The notes beneath the pieces were generated by a model. It was not told the origin of the DNA. It did no database searches and saw only the letters and a list, made by a program, of their open reading frames with translations. The position numbers and the translations under genes were made by a program. From CAYFSC01 sp964345695 (GTDB taxonomy: Bacteria; Bacteroidota; Rhodothermia; Rhodothermales; Salinibacteraceae): 16,327 bases of DNA. The stretch lies in NCBI GenBank assembly GCA_964345695.1, contig CAYFSC010000057.1, forward strand, positions 1-16,327, in the 5' to 3' direction. Shown one piece after another: positions 5,937 through 13,334 of this stretch. How positions within the stretch are numbered: the stretch's first letter is position 1; the number at the start of each line of letters is the position of its first letter.

Positions 5937-7737
5937 CGTTGGAAGCGAGGCTGCGCATCGGGGTCTCGCTGGCGAGCGACTCGGCCCGTTCGATGAGTCC
6001 CTCGATTTCGCTCAGGCCCTGCTGCCAGAACGTCGTGTCGGTCAGGTCCACCCCCAGCGGAGCCACGAGGCGGTGCGGCCAGTCGGAGCCGCCGGCACGG
6101 AGGAGATCCAGGTAGGCGTCGGCGAACCCGTCGCCGGCCTCCTGATAGCGGGCGTACAAAGCCAAGACGAGCAGCTCCCCGAAGGCGTAGGCATAGACGT
6201 AGCCGGGCGTATGCAGGAAGTGGGGGATGTAACTCCACCAGTGGCGGTAGTGCTCGCCGAGCGTAACGCTTCCCTGAAACATGTCGCGCTGCGTCTCCAT
6301 CCAGGCCTCGCAGAACCAGTCGGCCGGCAGCTCGCCCTGTTCGCGACGGGCCGTGTGCATGCGCGCCTCGAACCGGTTCATCGCGACCTGCCGGAAGACG
6401 GTGGCGAGCGTGTCGTCGATCTTGCTGACCAGCATCGCCAGCTGGTTTGCCGGGTCGTCCTCCCGGCGGAGCAGGCGCTGGAAGACGAGCATCTCGCCGA
6501 AGACCGACGCCGTCTCGGCCGTAGTGAGAGGCGTCCCGTGGTGGAAGATGGTCTGCTCGCGCGAGAGGGACTGGTGCACGCCATGGCCGAGCTCGTGGGC
6601 GAGAGTCTGGACGTCACGCGGCTTGCCGGTGTAGTTAAGCAGAACGTACGGATGGGCGCTCGGCACCGTACCGTGGCTGAACGCTCCACTCCGCTTTCCG
6701 GGCGCCAGGGCCGCGTCGATGCGGTCGTCGGCGAAAAACGGACGCGCCGTATCGGCCAGGACGGGGTGGAAGTCGTTGTAAGCGTCGAGCACCAGATCAC
6801 GTGCCTCGTCCCACGCGTACGTCGCCTCAGCCTCTTCAACCGGCGCGTAGCGGTCGTAATCGAACAGTTCGTCGAGTCCGAGTAGCCGTTGCTTGAGGCG
6901 ATAAAAGCGGGCGACGAGGTCGTAGCGGTCGGTAACGGCAGTGATCAATGCCTCAACGGTCTCGTCGTCGACCTCGTTGCTTTCGTTGCGGCTCTCCAGC
7001 CAGTGGTCGTAGCCGCGCAGGCGATCGTTGGAGGCCTTGTCGGCCAGCAGCGTGTTGAAAACGAACGTCAGTGTCCGTTGATGCTCGATGAGACCGTTGG
7101 TGAAGGCCTGCGCTGCCGACCGCCGCAGGTCGCGGTCGGGCTCGTACAGCTTCGAAAGGATCTCCTGCTGCGTGAGAGACTCGCCGTCCAGCTCGAACCG
7201 GGCGGCGCCCATCGTTTCGTCGAAGTAGCGCGTCCATGCCCCGGAACCGGTCACGCTCTTTTCGGAGAGGATTTTTTCCTCCGGCTCCGAGAGCACGTGC
7301 TCTTTCTTTTCCTGCTCCAATTCCAGGTAGTGCCGAACGTCGTCGAGCACATCCTCCGCCAGCAGTGCTTCGGCCCGCTCGCGGTCAACCTCGGCCCACT
7401 CGACTTCGAAAAAAAGCAGTTGCTGATGGATGCGGTTGTATGCTTCCCGGACGTGCTGCAGGAGCGCCCCCAGCTCTTCGTCGTTCGTGTTTGTCGACCA
7501 CGAGAGGTAGGCGTAGGCGTAAGCGCGTCCGAGACGGTCTTGGATGCTCTCCAGTTCATGCAGGGCATCGGCCAGTGCCTCGGCGTCGAGGGTAGCAACC
7601 TCTCCGCGGTACCGATCGGCAAAGACCTGGGCCCGTTCGTCGGCCTTGTTTAAGCTGGCTTCGAGCTCGTCGCGATTCGCGTACAGGGTGTCGAGCGACC
7701 AGCGAACATCCTCGGCGCCGGCATTGGTGGATTCCAT
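5926..7737 (-). CDS. pepF: Oligoendopeptidase F (M3 family zinc metallopeptidase)
   Basis: The 603-residue protein has the length usual for M3B oligoendopeptidase F. It begins with the family-typical RWSLDTLYANRDELE, followed by a long helical N-terminal domain, and has the zinc site H381-E382-L383-G384-H385 followed by the third ligand E408 in TTAETASVFGE. The C-terminal part (YIPHFLHTPGYVYAYAFGELL) is also conserved in PepF. PepF enzymes are cytoplasmic and cleave peptides of roughly 7-17 residues, mainly in peptide turnover. No signal peptide is present. The ATG at 7737 was chosen because the 113 residues that could be added upstream, to 8076, are Arg/Ser/Pro-rich and lie in the divergent promoter region. 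The gene is divergent from the redox pair at 8122 and leads into the methyltransferase gene with an 11-bp overlap. Confidence 0.95.
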   Translation of the reverse strand: MESTNAGAEDVRWSLDTLYANRDELEASLNKADERAQVFADRYRGEVATLDAEALADALHELESIQDRLGRAYAYAYLSWSTNTNDEELGALLQHVREAYNRIHQQLLFFEVEWAEVDRERAEALLAEDVLDDVRHYLELEQEKKEHVLSEPEEKILSEKSVTGSGAWTRYFDETMGAARFELDGESLTQQEILSKLYEPDRDLRRSAAQAFTNGLIEHQRTLTFVFNTLLADKASNDRLRGYDHWLESRNESNEVDDETVEALITAVTDRYDLVARFYRLKQRLLGLDELFDYDRYAPVEEAEATYAWDEARDLVLDAYNDFHPVLADTARPFFADDRIDAALAPGKRSGAFSHGTVPSAHPYVLLNYTGKPRDVQTLAHELGHGVHQSLSREQTIFHHGTPLTTAETASVFGEMLVFQRLLRREDDPANQLAMLVSKIDDTLATVFRQVAMNRFEARMHTARREQGELPADWFCEAWMETQRDMFQGSVTLGEHYRHWWSYIPHFLHTPGYVYAYAFGELLVLALYARYQEAGDGFADAYLDLLRAGGSDWPHRLVAPLGVDLTDTTFWQQGLSEIEGLIERAESLASETPMRSLASNGEA

Positions 7738-8121
7738 GGCTGCAAACTGTCGGACAGAGGCAATCGAGAATTGGCGGACCTTTTCACGATGGGAGCCTCG
7801 TTGCGTTCCTGCTCCGCGGCCCCCGGGCGGAACCATCGAATTCTGCCTCGCCGTCCATGGGAGCCGCCCTTCTTCTGGACAGGAAAGCAGTCTCGCTCCT
7901 TCATCTATCCCCTTCTTCCCTCCTGCCCCCAGGCGCAGGATCCCGTCGTCCGCAATAAGCGTCAACCTGCGATTGCCTCGGCCCCCCGAGGCCCGGGTGG
8001 AGAATGGATAGACGGAAGGCGTAACAGTGGACGACGACGCGGGACTTGTCTTTACGGACGATTCACCGCCCGCCATGTATCACGGACGCTCGTGCAAGGT
8101 ACGTCACTATTCCTCAAAGGT
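7738..8121. other. Divergent intergenic region between pepF and the redox pair
   Basis: This 384-bp region must contain promoters for pepF (minus) and the YtxJ-tlpA pair (plus). It holds no credible gene; open frames through it are Ser/Arg/Pro-rich extensions of the flanking genes. The clearest element is a GC hairpin at 7975-7992. I could not identify a convincing -33/-7 pair on either strand. Its length is larger than most gaps in the window, leaving room for regulation. Confidence 0.5.
7975..7992. repeat. Perfect GC hairpin in divergent region
   Basis: GCCTCGG (7975-7981) and CCGAGGC (7986-7992) are perfect 7-bp arms around CCCC. It is 130 bp upstream of the YtxJ-like gene, where it could lie in the leader of that transcript, or it could serve as a terminator for antisense transcription. 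GC-rich 7-bp stems are not rare in this genome, so confidence in a function is low. Confidence 0.25.
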
Positions 8122-8505
8122 ATGATTGATTTCCTTCGTTCTCTGTTCGACCCCATGCCGACGACGTCTTCGGTTCACGACCTCACCTCGGAAGCCGACT
8201 GGATGGCAGCCCTGGAGCAGTCACACGAGGCCCCTGTTCTGATTTTCAAACACAGCAGCGCATGTCCCGTGAGCGGCCGGGCCAACCGGCAGATAAAAAA
8301 ACTGACCGAAGATGGGGATCCGCCCGTGTACCGCGTGATCGTGCAGGAGGCACGCGACGTGTCCACCACGATCGCCGACCGGCTTGGCATCCAGCACGAG
8401 ACGCCCCAGGCGATTCTTCTAGAGGACGGAGAACCGGTGTTCGATGCCTCGCACTATTCGATCACCGCCGAGTCGATCCGTGACGTTGCCCGCGAGTCAC
8501 ATTAA
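8122..8505 (+). CDS. ytxJ: Bacillithiol-system monothiol protein (YtxJ/BrxC-like)
   Basis: The 127-residue protein has a thioredoxin-like fold of the YtxJ family. The signature is the strand VLIFKHSSACPVS, with a single Cys (C48) in a C-P-V-S arrangement instead of C-x-x-C, then a helix (GRANRQIKKL), the strand YRVIVQEARD, and a C-terminal QETPQ-type segment read here as HETPQAILLEDGEPVFDASH. YtxJ (BrxC) is a cytoplasmic bacilliredoxin-like protein thought to resolve bacillithiol-protein mixed disulfides, so this organism probably makes or uses bacillithiol. The ATG at 8122 is used; a second ATG at 8155 would give 116 residues with the same domain. Its stop overlaps the start of the TlpA-type gene by one base (TAATG), indicating translational coupling and a shared redox role. 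Confidence 0.88.
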   Translation: MIDFLRSLFDPMPTTSSVHDLTSEADWMAALEQSHEAPVLIFKHSSACPVSGRANRQIKKLTEDGDPPVYRVIVQEARDVSTTIADRLGIQHETPQAILLEDGEPVFDASHYSITAESIRDVARESH

Positions 8506-9122
8506 TGGCCACTTCTCCTCCGCTTATGTCCTCCTCGCTCGTGTCTTCTGCCACCCGTCTTCTCGCTGGCCTGATGCTGCTGGCCTCCCTCGGGGCCTGT
8601 GCCGGTGAGGAACCGGAGTCTTCTTCGACTGCAACATCGACCCCGTCCACGTCTTCCCCTCGCGCGGCAGAGAACGGCCTGTCGTCTGCCGACAGCACGG
8701 TGCTTCCCGACGTGACGGTCGAGACGCTGGACGGCTCTTCGATTGCGCTGGGCGAACAAGATGGAAACGTCCTGCTCATCAATTTCTGGGCGACGTGGTG
8801 CACGCCCTGCCGTAAAGAGATTCCGGACCTTGTCGATCTGCAGAACGAATTGGGCGGAAAAGGGCTCACCGTCATCGGCGTCTCGCTGGATCGCGAAGGC
8901 GCCTCGGCCGTCAAGCCGTTTGCTGACAAGCACGGCATCAACTACCCGGTCGTCCTCGACCCCAATGCAGAACTGGAGTCGAAGCTGGGCCCTTTGCAGG
9001 CGTTGCCCACGACCCTGATCGTGAACCCCAACGGCGTGATCACACGCCGCATCGTCGGCCTCTTCCCCACCGAGGAGATGCGTCCGAAGCTGCAAGCCAT
9101 GCTGGAGCAGCCGGAAACCTGA
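8505..9122 (+). CDS. TlpA-family thioredoxin-like lipoprotein
   Basis: The 205-residue product has a lipoprotein signal peptide ending in the lipobox LGAC (C32), followed by a Ser/Thr/Glu linker to about residue 64 and a TlpA/ResA-type thioredoxin domain. The catalytic motif is W98-C99-T-P-C102 in FWATWCTPC, the cis-proline is P168 in ALPTTLI, and the typical GVSLDRE and YPVVLD segments are present. It should be anchored on the periplasmic side of a membrane and keep thiols reduced or act in cytochrome c or cell-envelope maturation; the partner is unknown. A start at 8505 overlaps the preceding stop; an ATG at 8526 would lose only seven residues and keep the signal peptide. A downstream hairpin at 9128-9150 likely ends the transcript. 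Confidence 0.92.
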   Translation: MATSPPLMSSSLVSSATRLLAGLMLLASLGACAGEEPESSSTATSTPSTSSPRAAENGLSSADSTVLPDVTVETLDGSSIALGEQDGNVLLINFWATWCTPCRKEIPDLVDLQNELGGKGLTVIGVSLDREGASAVKPFADKHGINYPVVLDPNAELESKLGPLQALPTTLIVNPNGVITRRIVGLFPTEEMRPKLQAMLEQPET

Positions 9123-9127
9123 CGGCC

Positions 9128-9150
9128 TGCCTCCCGAGTCTGAGGAGGCA
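9128..9150 (+). terminator. Hairpin after tlpA-type gene
   Basis: TGCCTCC (9128-9134) and GGAGGCA (9144-9150) are perfect 7-bp arms around a 9-nt loop, beginning 6 bp after the stop codon at 9120-9122. The 3' flank AGGGACTGAGG has no U-tract, so termination would be non-canonical or Rho-assisted. Position right after the gene supports a 3'-end role. Confidence 0.45.
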
Positions 9151-9298
9151 AGGGACTGAGGCGGCAAACCCGCGCTGCTTTTCGAGCCTCTAGCAGTGGT
9201 AACACTCGTTCCGGTGCGCACGTGAACCCACCGACGGACCTTCCGGAGTCCGGAGGTGCATCGTTCCACGCTCTTTTTCTCCACGTGCCCCGATTGCC

Positions 9299-10033
9299 AT
9301 GTCTCGGATGCTTTTCTCCGCCCTCACGGCTCTCCTGCTGCTCGCCGCACCGCCTGTACAGGCCCAGGAAGCCCGAACCTACGAGGTCTCCGCCGACCTC
9401 CATGCGCTGTCCGTCGCCGTGCAGGGCACTGCCTACGTGAACCCGGGCGCAGCAGCGCTGCGTATCGAAGGTCCGCAGGACGTGCTCGATGAGATCGAGG
9501 TGTCGGACCGCGGCGGTACTCTGCGGATTGCGTACGAGGATCGCGGGTTGCTGGAGCGTCTGCTAGGCGGCTCGCGCGACCGCGATGCCGACGATGCCGT
9601 GACGGTGCACGTGACCCTGCCCAAGATTCGGTCGTTGGACGTGGGTGGGGCGACCGTCCTCACGTCCAAACAGACCATCAAAGGGGAAACGCTGCGACTG
9701 CACGCCAGCGGGGCGTCCGAACTGACGGTGGACGCCGCTGTCGAAACGCTCACCCTAAAAGCGTCGGGCGCCGGAGACGCGCAGGTCCGCGGCACCGTCC
9801 AACGCGCCGACATTCGTGCGAGCGGAGCCGGCTCGGTCCACGCCGGCTCGCTGACGGCTGAGACTGCCACTGCCGAAGCCAGTGGCGCCGGCTCGATCGA
9901 GGTGCACGTGACGGGTCGCCTCGACGCCAGGGCCAGCGGTGCGGGCAGCATTACCTACCGCGGAAATCCGGAGGTCTCGGAGCAGACCTCTGGAGCCGGC
10001 TCGGTCAAGATTGCCGAGCGTGGATCGGATTGA
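9299..10033 (+). CDS. Secreted GIN-domain (DUF2807) protein
   Basis: The 244-residue protein has a Sec signal peptide with probable cleavage after A22 (PPVQA-QEA), then a head GIN (putative auto-transporter adhesin, DUF2807) domain. The C-terminal half has six short repeats starting with SGA (one SGAS, then five SGAG) spaced 18-20 residues apart, which fits a beta-solenoid with one turn per repeat. This family is common in Bacteroidota and its molecular role is unknown; it is usually secreted or surface-exposed. The ATG at 9299 follows a 176-bp gap after the tlpA-type gene. It converges on the HTH gene ending at 10167. The DNA of the repeats (GCCAGCGG and GGCTCGG words) is also repetitive, so copy number could vary between strains. 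Confidence 0.9.
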   Translation: MSRMLFSALTALLLLAAPPVQAQEARTYEVSADLHALSVAVQGTAYVNPGAAALRIEGPQDVLDEIEVSDRGGTLRIAYEDRGLLERLLGGSRDRDADDAVTVHVTLPKIRSLDVGGATVLTSKQTIKGETLRLHASGASELTVDAAVETLTLKASGAGDAQVRGTVQRADIRASGAGSVHAGSLTAETATAEASGAGSIEVHVTGRLDARASGAGSITYRGNPEVSEQTSGAGSVKIAERGSD

Positions 10034-10166
10034 CGTGTCGAGTCTTCGGAAACCGCTCGGTCGGACGTCTTCGGGCTGCAACGTCGTAGATCTCGCGGAG
10101 CCCGCGTTCGCAGGACGCCGTCCACCGCGATCCGTCGAAACAGAAGGAGGGCATTTATCGAGAAGG

Positions 10167-10577
10167 CTATTCTTCGTCTTCGTCCTCGCGCTCGCGGTCC
10201 ATCAGATAATCCTCAAGGCTGCCGACAACGATGCGGGTTTCTTCGTCTACCTCTACGTCTTTCACATCGCCGGCGCGGATCAGCTTCTTGATCTTCTTGC
10301 GGTCGATCTGCTTGAGAATCCGGCGTGCTTCGGTCCGGCTGACGACGTCTTCACGGTAGTCGCTGGCAAAGTCCTCCACAAAGTCCAGCGTTTCGTCCGT
10401 CATCTCGATCATCCGGACCTCCCGGTTGTCATCCGAAAGGGTCCAGTACAGATCGGCGTCGATGAGATGCCGATCGACCCAGCGAACGATCGTCTGCTTC
10501 GAGAGTTGTAGGCGCTCCGAAAGCTCGTCCAGCTCGAATGTCTTGCGCTTGCGCGATGTGGTTGAGCGGTTTGCCAC
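10167..10577 (-). CDS. Helix-turn-helix protein with two excisionase-like modules
   Basis: The product is 136 residues from a GTG at 10577. An upstream ATG at 10640 would add 21 residues, but its codons are AT-biased at the third position, so the GTG is preferred. Near the N-terminus, FELDELSERLQLSKQTIVRWVD is a MerR/excisionase-like helix-turn-helix. A second unit, VVSRTEARRILKQIDRKKIKK followed by strand IRAGDVKDVEVDE and EDYL, has the pattern of another small HTH domain with a wing. The tail is very acidic (DREREDEDEE). It is probably a DNA-binding regulator, and its target is unknown. It is divergent from the unknown gene starting at 10698, whose promoter it may share or control. The stop is convergent with the GIN gene, 133 bp apart. 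Confidence 0.7.
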   Translation of the reverse strand: MANRSTTSRKRKTFELDELSERLQLSKQTIVRWVDRHLIDADLYWTLSDDNREVRMIEMTDETLDFVEDFASDYREDVVSRTEARRILKQIDRKKIKKLIRAGDVKDVEVDEETRIVVGSLEDYLMDREREDEDEE

Positions 10578-10697
10578 GATGAGTGGAGCGGTGAAGTGAG
10601 TAGATTGAGCGAAGGTTTTGTGGCACGGAAAACTGCTCATTTTGTTCCCCTACCCGATCGGTTGCAGCGTCCTTTCCAGCCTTCCAGTTCCCCTCTC

Positions 10698-11336
10698 ATG
10701 ACGGACTCCACATCGGACCTTTCGACTGCGGAATGGAAAGACCGCCTGGCCCCCACGTTGGCCACGTCGCTGCGCGAAACGAGCGAAGCGATGACGAAAC
10801 CGCCGCCCGTTCAGTCGTGGCTGCACGAGGCCTCGTACGAAGCGGCGCAGGACGTGGCCCGCACCGAAGGGTCGATGGCCCAGAGCATGGGCTACATGCA
10901 CATGGTTGATACGCTCTCTTCTCGGCTCCCGAACCTGGTGGAGGCCGTACGCGAGCTCACCGAGGCGTGTGGGCAGGTCGACCTCCACTGGCACCCGCTC
11001 TCGCCGAGCCTCAGTCGTCTATACATTGATTTCGACTGGGACGCCTCGATCGACGTGTTCGTCCGCGTCGACGCGGCCTCGGCATCCGCCGTTCGCGATG
11101 CGCTCCGCACCATCGCCGATTCCCTCCCGGACGGCATGCCCTACCCCAATCGGCCCCATGAGGCGACCGGCCTGATTGCCTTCAACGGCACGTGCACTGC
11201 GGCTCGGATCCGCGAACACCTCGGGAAAAACGACAGCACCTACCGCTCGGTCGCGATCCTATCGAAGGACGGTACAGCCAGCGATTCGGCGTCCCCCTCC
11301 GATGCCGTCCGTCGGCTGACGGAGCGCCTGCGTTGA
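10698..11336 (+). CDS. Hypothetical protein
   Basis: The 212-residue protein does not match a family I recognise. The ATG at 10698 is used; a longer version from 10596 has a basic, non-conserved-looking start overlapping the divergent promoter. The N-terminal half is helical (RLAPTLATSLRETSEAMTKPP and the following TEGSMAQSMGYMHMVDTL) with no signal peptide or membrane helix. The C-terminal half has strands and helices such as RLYIDFDWDASIDVFVRVDAA and GLIAFNGTCTAARIREHL, suggesting an alpha/beta domain, perhaps a duplicated ferredoxin-like fold. It is acidic and cytoplasmic by composition. It is divergent from the HTH gene and convergent with the unknown gene ending at 11381, with a 44-bp gap. 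The intergenic stretch 10612-10647 is AT-rich and may hold the promoters. Confidence 0.75.
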   Translation: MTDSTSDLSTAEWKDRLAPTLATSLRETSEAMTKPPPVQSWLHEASYEAAQDVARTEGSMAQSMGYMHMVDTLSSRLPNLVEAVRELTEACGQVDLHWHPLSPSLSRLYIDFDWDASIDVFVRVDAASASAVRDALRTIADSLPDGMPYPNRPHEATGLIAFNGTCTAARIREHLGKNDSTYRSVAILSKDGTASDSASPSDAVRRLTERLR

Positions 11337-11380
11337 ACGCCCATGCCGACCCAGCGGGCCCCTCGGCGTGCAGTTCGCCG

Positions 11381-11845
11381 TTATCCGGGGAACGCATCGG
11401 GAGGCGACCCTTCGAGGGCCTGGAGAGCGTCTTCTCCCGCGATCTCCCATCCGACGACCTTGCCGTCTCGTTCGAACCAGAAGCGGGCGCCGGGCTCCAG
11501 GAACTCGCTGAGGATCCGAATCAGCGTCTCGGGACGTACCGTCGCGGGCAGCGTGTCGCTGACTGCTTCCAGGGTAGCGCCGCGTAGCCGAAAGTACCCG
11601 AGGGCAAAGGGAAGCGGGCCTTCCATCTTGGTGCTCAACGCTTTCCGGTAGATGCGGCTCTGCGCGCGAAGCGACTGCACGAGTTCGACCTTGAGCCACA
11701 TTTTTTCCTGCCCACCGACGTAGTCGTGGTTCCGCCGGTTGAACATCTGCCGAATCAGGTCGTCGAGGTCATCCCTCCGATCGGGCCGGGCCGTGGCGGC
11801 CTCGACGTAGCAGCGCATCGCGGGATCGGAGGCGGAGTGGGTCAT
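11381..11845 (-). CDS. Hypothetical protein
   Basis: The 154-residue protein is not recognised. It has no signal peptide or membrane segment. The N-terminal region is helical and charged (RRDDLDDLIRQMFNRRNHDYVGGQ), the middle contains LVQSLRAQSRIYRKALSTKM, and the C-terminal part has a strand-rich ARFWFERDGKVVGWEIAGEDA. Its third-position GC bias supports coding. It runs convergent with the unknown gene at 10698-11336 with 44 bp between the stops, and its ATG at 11845 faces a 275-bp gap shared with the divergent YdjM-family gene. An RNA- or protein-binding role is possible from the charged helices but not shown. Confidence 0.7.
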   Translation of the reverse strand: MTHSASDPAMRCYVEAATARPDRRDDLDDLIRQMFNRRNHDYVGGQEKMWLKVELVQSLRAQSRIYRKALSTKMEGPLPFALGYFRLRGATLEAVSDTLPATVRPETLIRILSEFLEPGARFWFERDGKVVGWEIAGEDALQALEGSPPDAFPG

Positions 11846-12120
11846 CGTTTCGGTGGGGCCATCGTGCGTGTCCTGCCGCCTGAGTAGATCGAACGGGAAG
11901 CGTCCGTCGCGGCCAGGGTCTTTCGAGTGCGTCCGCCGTACCTGTCACGAGTCCATGCGTTCCTTGCGGTCGAGAGAGGGGGCGCCCGACGTAGCGACGG
12001 CCCGGTACGGAAACAGACCGCAGCCGGCGGAACCCCGCCCGTCTGCCACCATTCCGCGTGCTGGTACTGGGCGAACAGGCTTCCGCCCTCTCTGATCATC
12101 CACCTCATGCAACGCCGTCG

Positions 12121-13197
12121 ATGGACTCTCTGACTCAACTCACCCTTGGCGCCGCTGTGGGGGAAGCTACGCTTGGCCGGCAGGTGGGCAAGAAAGCGCC
12201 TTTGTGGGGCGCCGCGCTCGGCACGCTGCCCGACCTTGACGTGCTGGCCAACCCCTTTCTCTCGGAGGTCGGGGCCCTGGCGTTCCACCGCAGCATGACG
12301 CATTCGCTGCTCTTCATGGTGGTCCTGTCCCCGCTTTTGGGACTCGCCTTTCACCGCCTGCACCGCAGCGAGACGGTGGCATGGACCCGCTGGGGATGGA
12401 TGGCTTTCGCTGTCCTCTCAACGCATGTGCTGCTCGACTGCCTGACGACCTACGGCACGCAGGTCTTCTGGCCGGTTTCCGATTATCCGGTCATCTTCGG
12501 GACGGTGTTCATTATCGACCCGCTGTACACCGTTCCCCTGGCGCTCGGGCTGCTGGTGAGTCTGTCGTGGTCGTCCACGCACCGGAAGCGGCGGCTGGCC
12601 AACGCCATCGGACTCGGACTGAGCACTGCCTATCTCCTTGTCACCGTCGGCAATAAGTTGTACGTCGAGCACGTGTTTACGCGCTCGCTGGAGGCGCAGG
12701 ACCTGCCGAGCGAGCGCGTCTTCACGAAGCCGACCGCCTTCAACAACGTGCTGTGGACGGCCATCGCCGAAGACGATAACGGCTTCCACGTGGGCTTCTA
12801 CTCGCTCTTGGACGACGATACTCGCGTGGACTTCCGATATGTGCCGAAGCGCCACGACCTGCTGGATGACGCCTGGAACAGCCGCCCGGTGCAGGAACTG
12901 CGCCGTTTTTCGCGCGGCTACTTTACCGTGAGCCGCAGTGGCGGCGGAGTGCTGCGCGTCCATGATCTGCGATTCGGCCGCAGCGACCTCGGCCTGACCC
13001 GTTCCGGCCGCTACATCTTCACCTTCCGCCTTCAGCGCAACGAGCAGGGTCGCGTCGTCGGATGGACGCGCCTGGACCCGCAGGTGCAGGCCAACACCGA
13101 GCTGCTCCACCGTTTTCTGGCACGAATCCGCGGTATCGAGGGCAGCTTGGAGCGCGTACAGGCGGAGCCCATCCCGCGTTCTGCGTCCGATCTGTAG
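12121..13197 (+). CDS. YdjM-family inner-membrane metal-dependent hydrolase
   Basis: The 358-residue protein belongs to the YdjM/YbcI family (PF04307), membrane-associated putative metal-dependent hydrolases. The N-terminus MDSLTQLTLGAAVG is the family start, followed by GTLPDLDVL (P37-D38-L39-D40) and HRSMTHS (H56, R57, T60, H61), likely metal ligands, and later STHVLLDCLTTYGT with the conserved His, Asp and Thr-Tyr-Gly. Four or five membrane helices lie between residues 60 and 190. A C-terminal soluble domain of about 160 residues (FNNVLWTAIAEDDNGFHVGFYSLLDDD onward) follows. Substrates are unknown. The ATG at 12121 was preferred over an in-frame upstream extension to 12058 because MDSLTQ is the expected start. 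The next gene, MscS, is 137 bp downstream on the same strand. Confidence 0.9.
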   Translation: MDSLTQLTLGAAVGEATLGRQVGKKAPLWGAALGTLPDLDVLANPFLSEVGALAFHRSMTHSLLFMVVLSPLLGLAFHRLHRSETVAWTRWGWMAFAVLSTHVLLDCLTTYGTQVFWPVSDYPVIFGTVFIIDPLYTVPLALGLLVSLSWSSTHRKRRLANAIGLGLSTAYLLVTVGNKLYVEHVFTRSLEAQDLPSERVFTKPTAFNNVLWTAIAEDDNGFHVGFYSLLDDDTRVDFRYVPKRHDLLDDAWNSRPVQELRRFSRGYFTVSRSGGGVLRVHDLRFGRSDLGLTRSGRYIFTFRLQRNEQGRVVGWTRLDPQVQANTELLHRFLARIRGIEGSLERVQAEPIPRSASDL

Positions 13198-13255
13198 GGT
13201 CTTCTTTTCCTCGGTTCTCGTCACACGATGGTCTCGTTTGCGGGTCGCGCTTATC

Positions 13256-13283
13256 TTGAATGTTCGGGACGCAATGGTATTGT
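13256..13283 (+). promoter_or_regulatory. Candidate promoter for mscS
   Basis: TTGAAT (13256-13261) and TATTGT (13278-13283) have a 16-bp spacer and end 51 bp before the MscS start. They match the primary sigma -35/-10 consensus at four of six positions each. The stretch is AT-richer than its surroundings. Bacteroidota use a different consensus (TTTG and TAnnTTTG), which is not clearly met, so this is tentative. Confidence 0.25.
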
Positions 13284-13334
13284 TAGTGGAAGTCACGTTC
13301 GCATTCGATCCGTGAAGAGCACCTACCTGTCCAA

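Noticed and set aside
6073..7653. Long plus-strand open frames antisense to pepF
   Set aside because: They lack recognisable domains and lie opposite the clear PepF zinc-site and conserved segments.
7738..8076. N-terminal extension of pepF to 8076
   Set aside because: The added residues are Ser/Arg/Pro-rich, unlike PepF, and fall in the divergent promoter region.
11846..12120. Possible small genes in the gap before the YdjM-family gene
   Set aside because: Open frames are short, overlapping on both strands and Arg/Pro-rich; no coding signature or strong structure was seen.
12418..13296. A 292-residue minus-strand open frame opposite the YdjM-family gene
   Set aside because: No domain, and the plus-strand gene has the full YdjM motif set.
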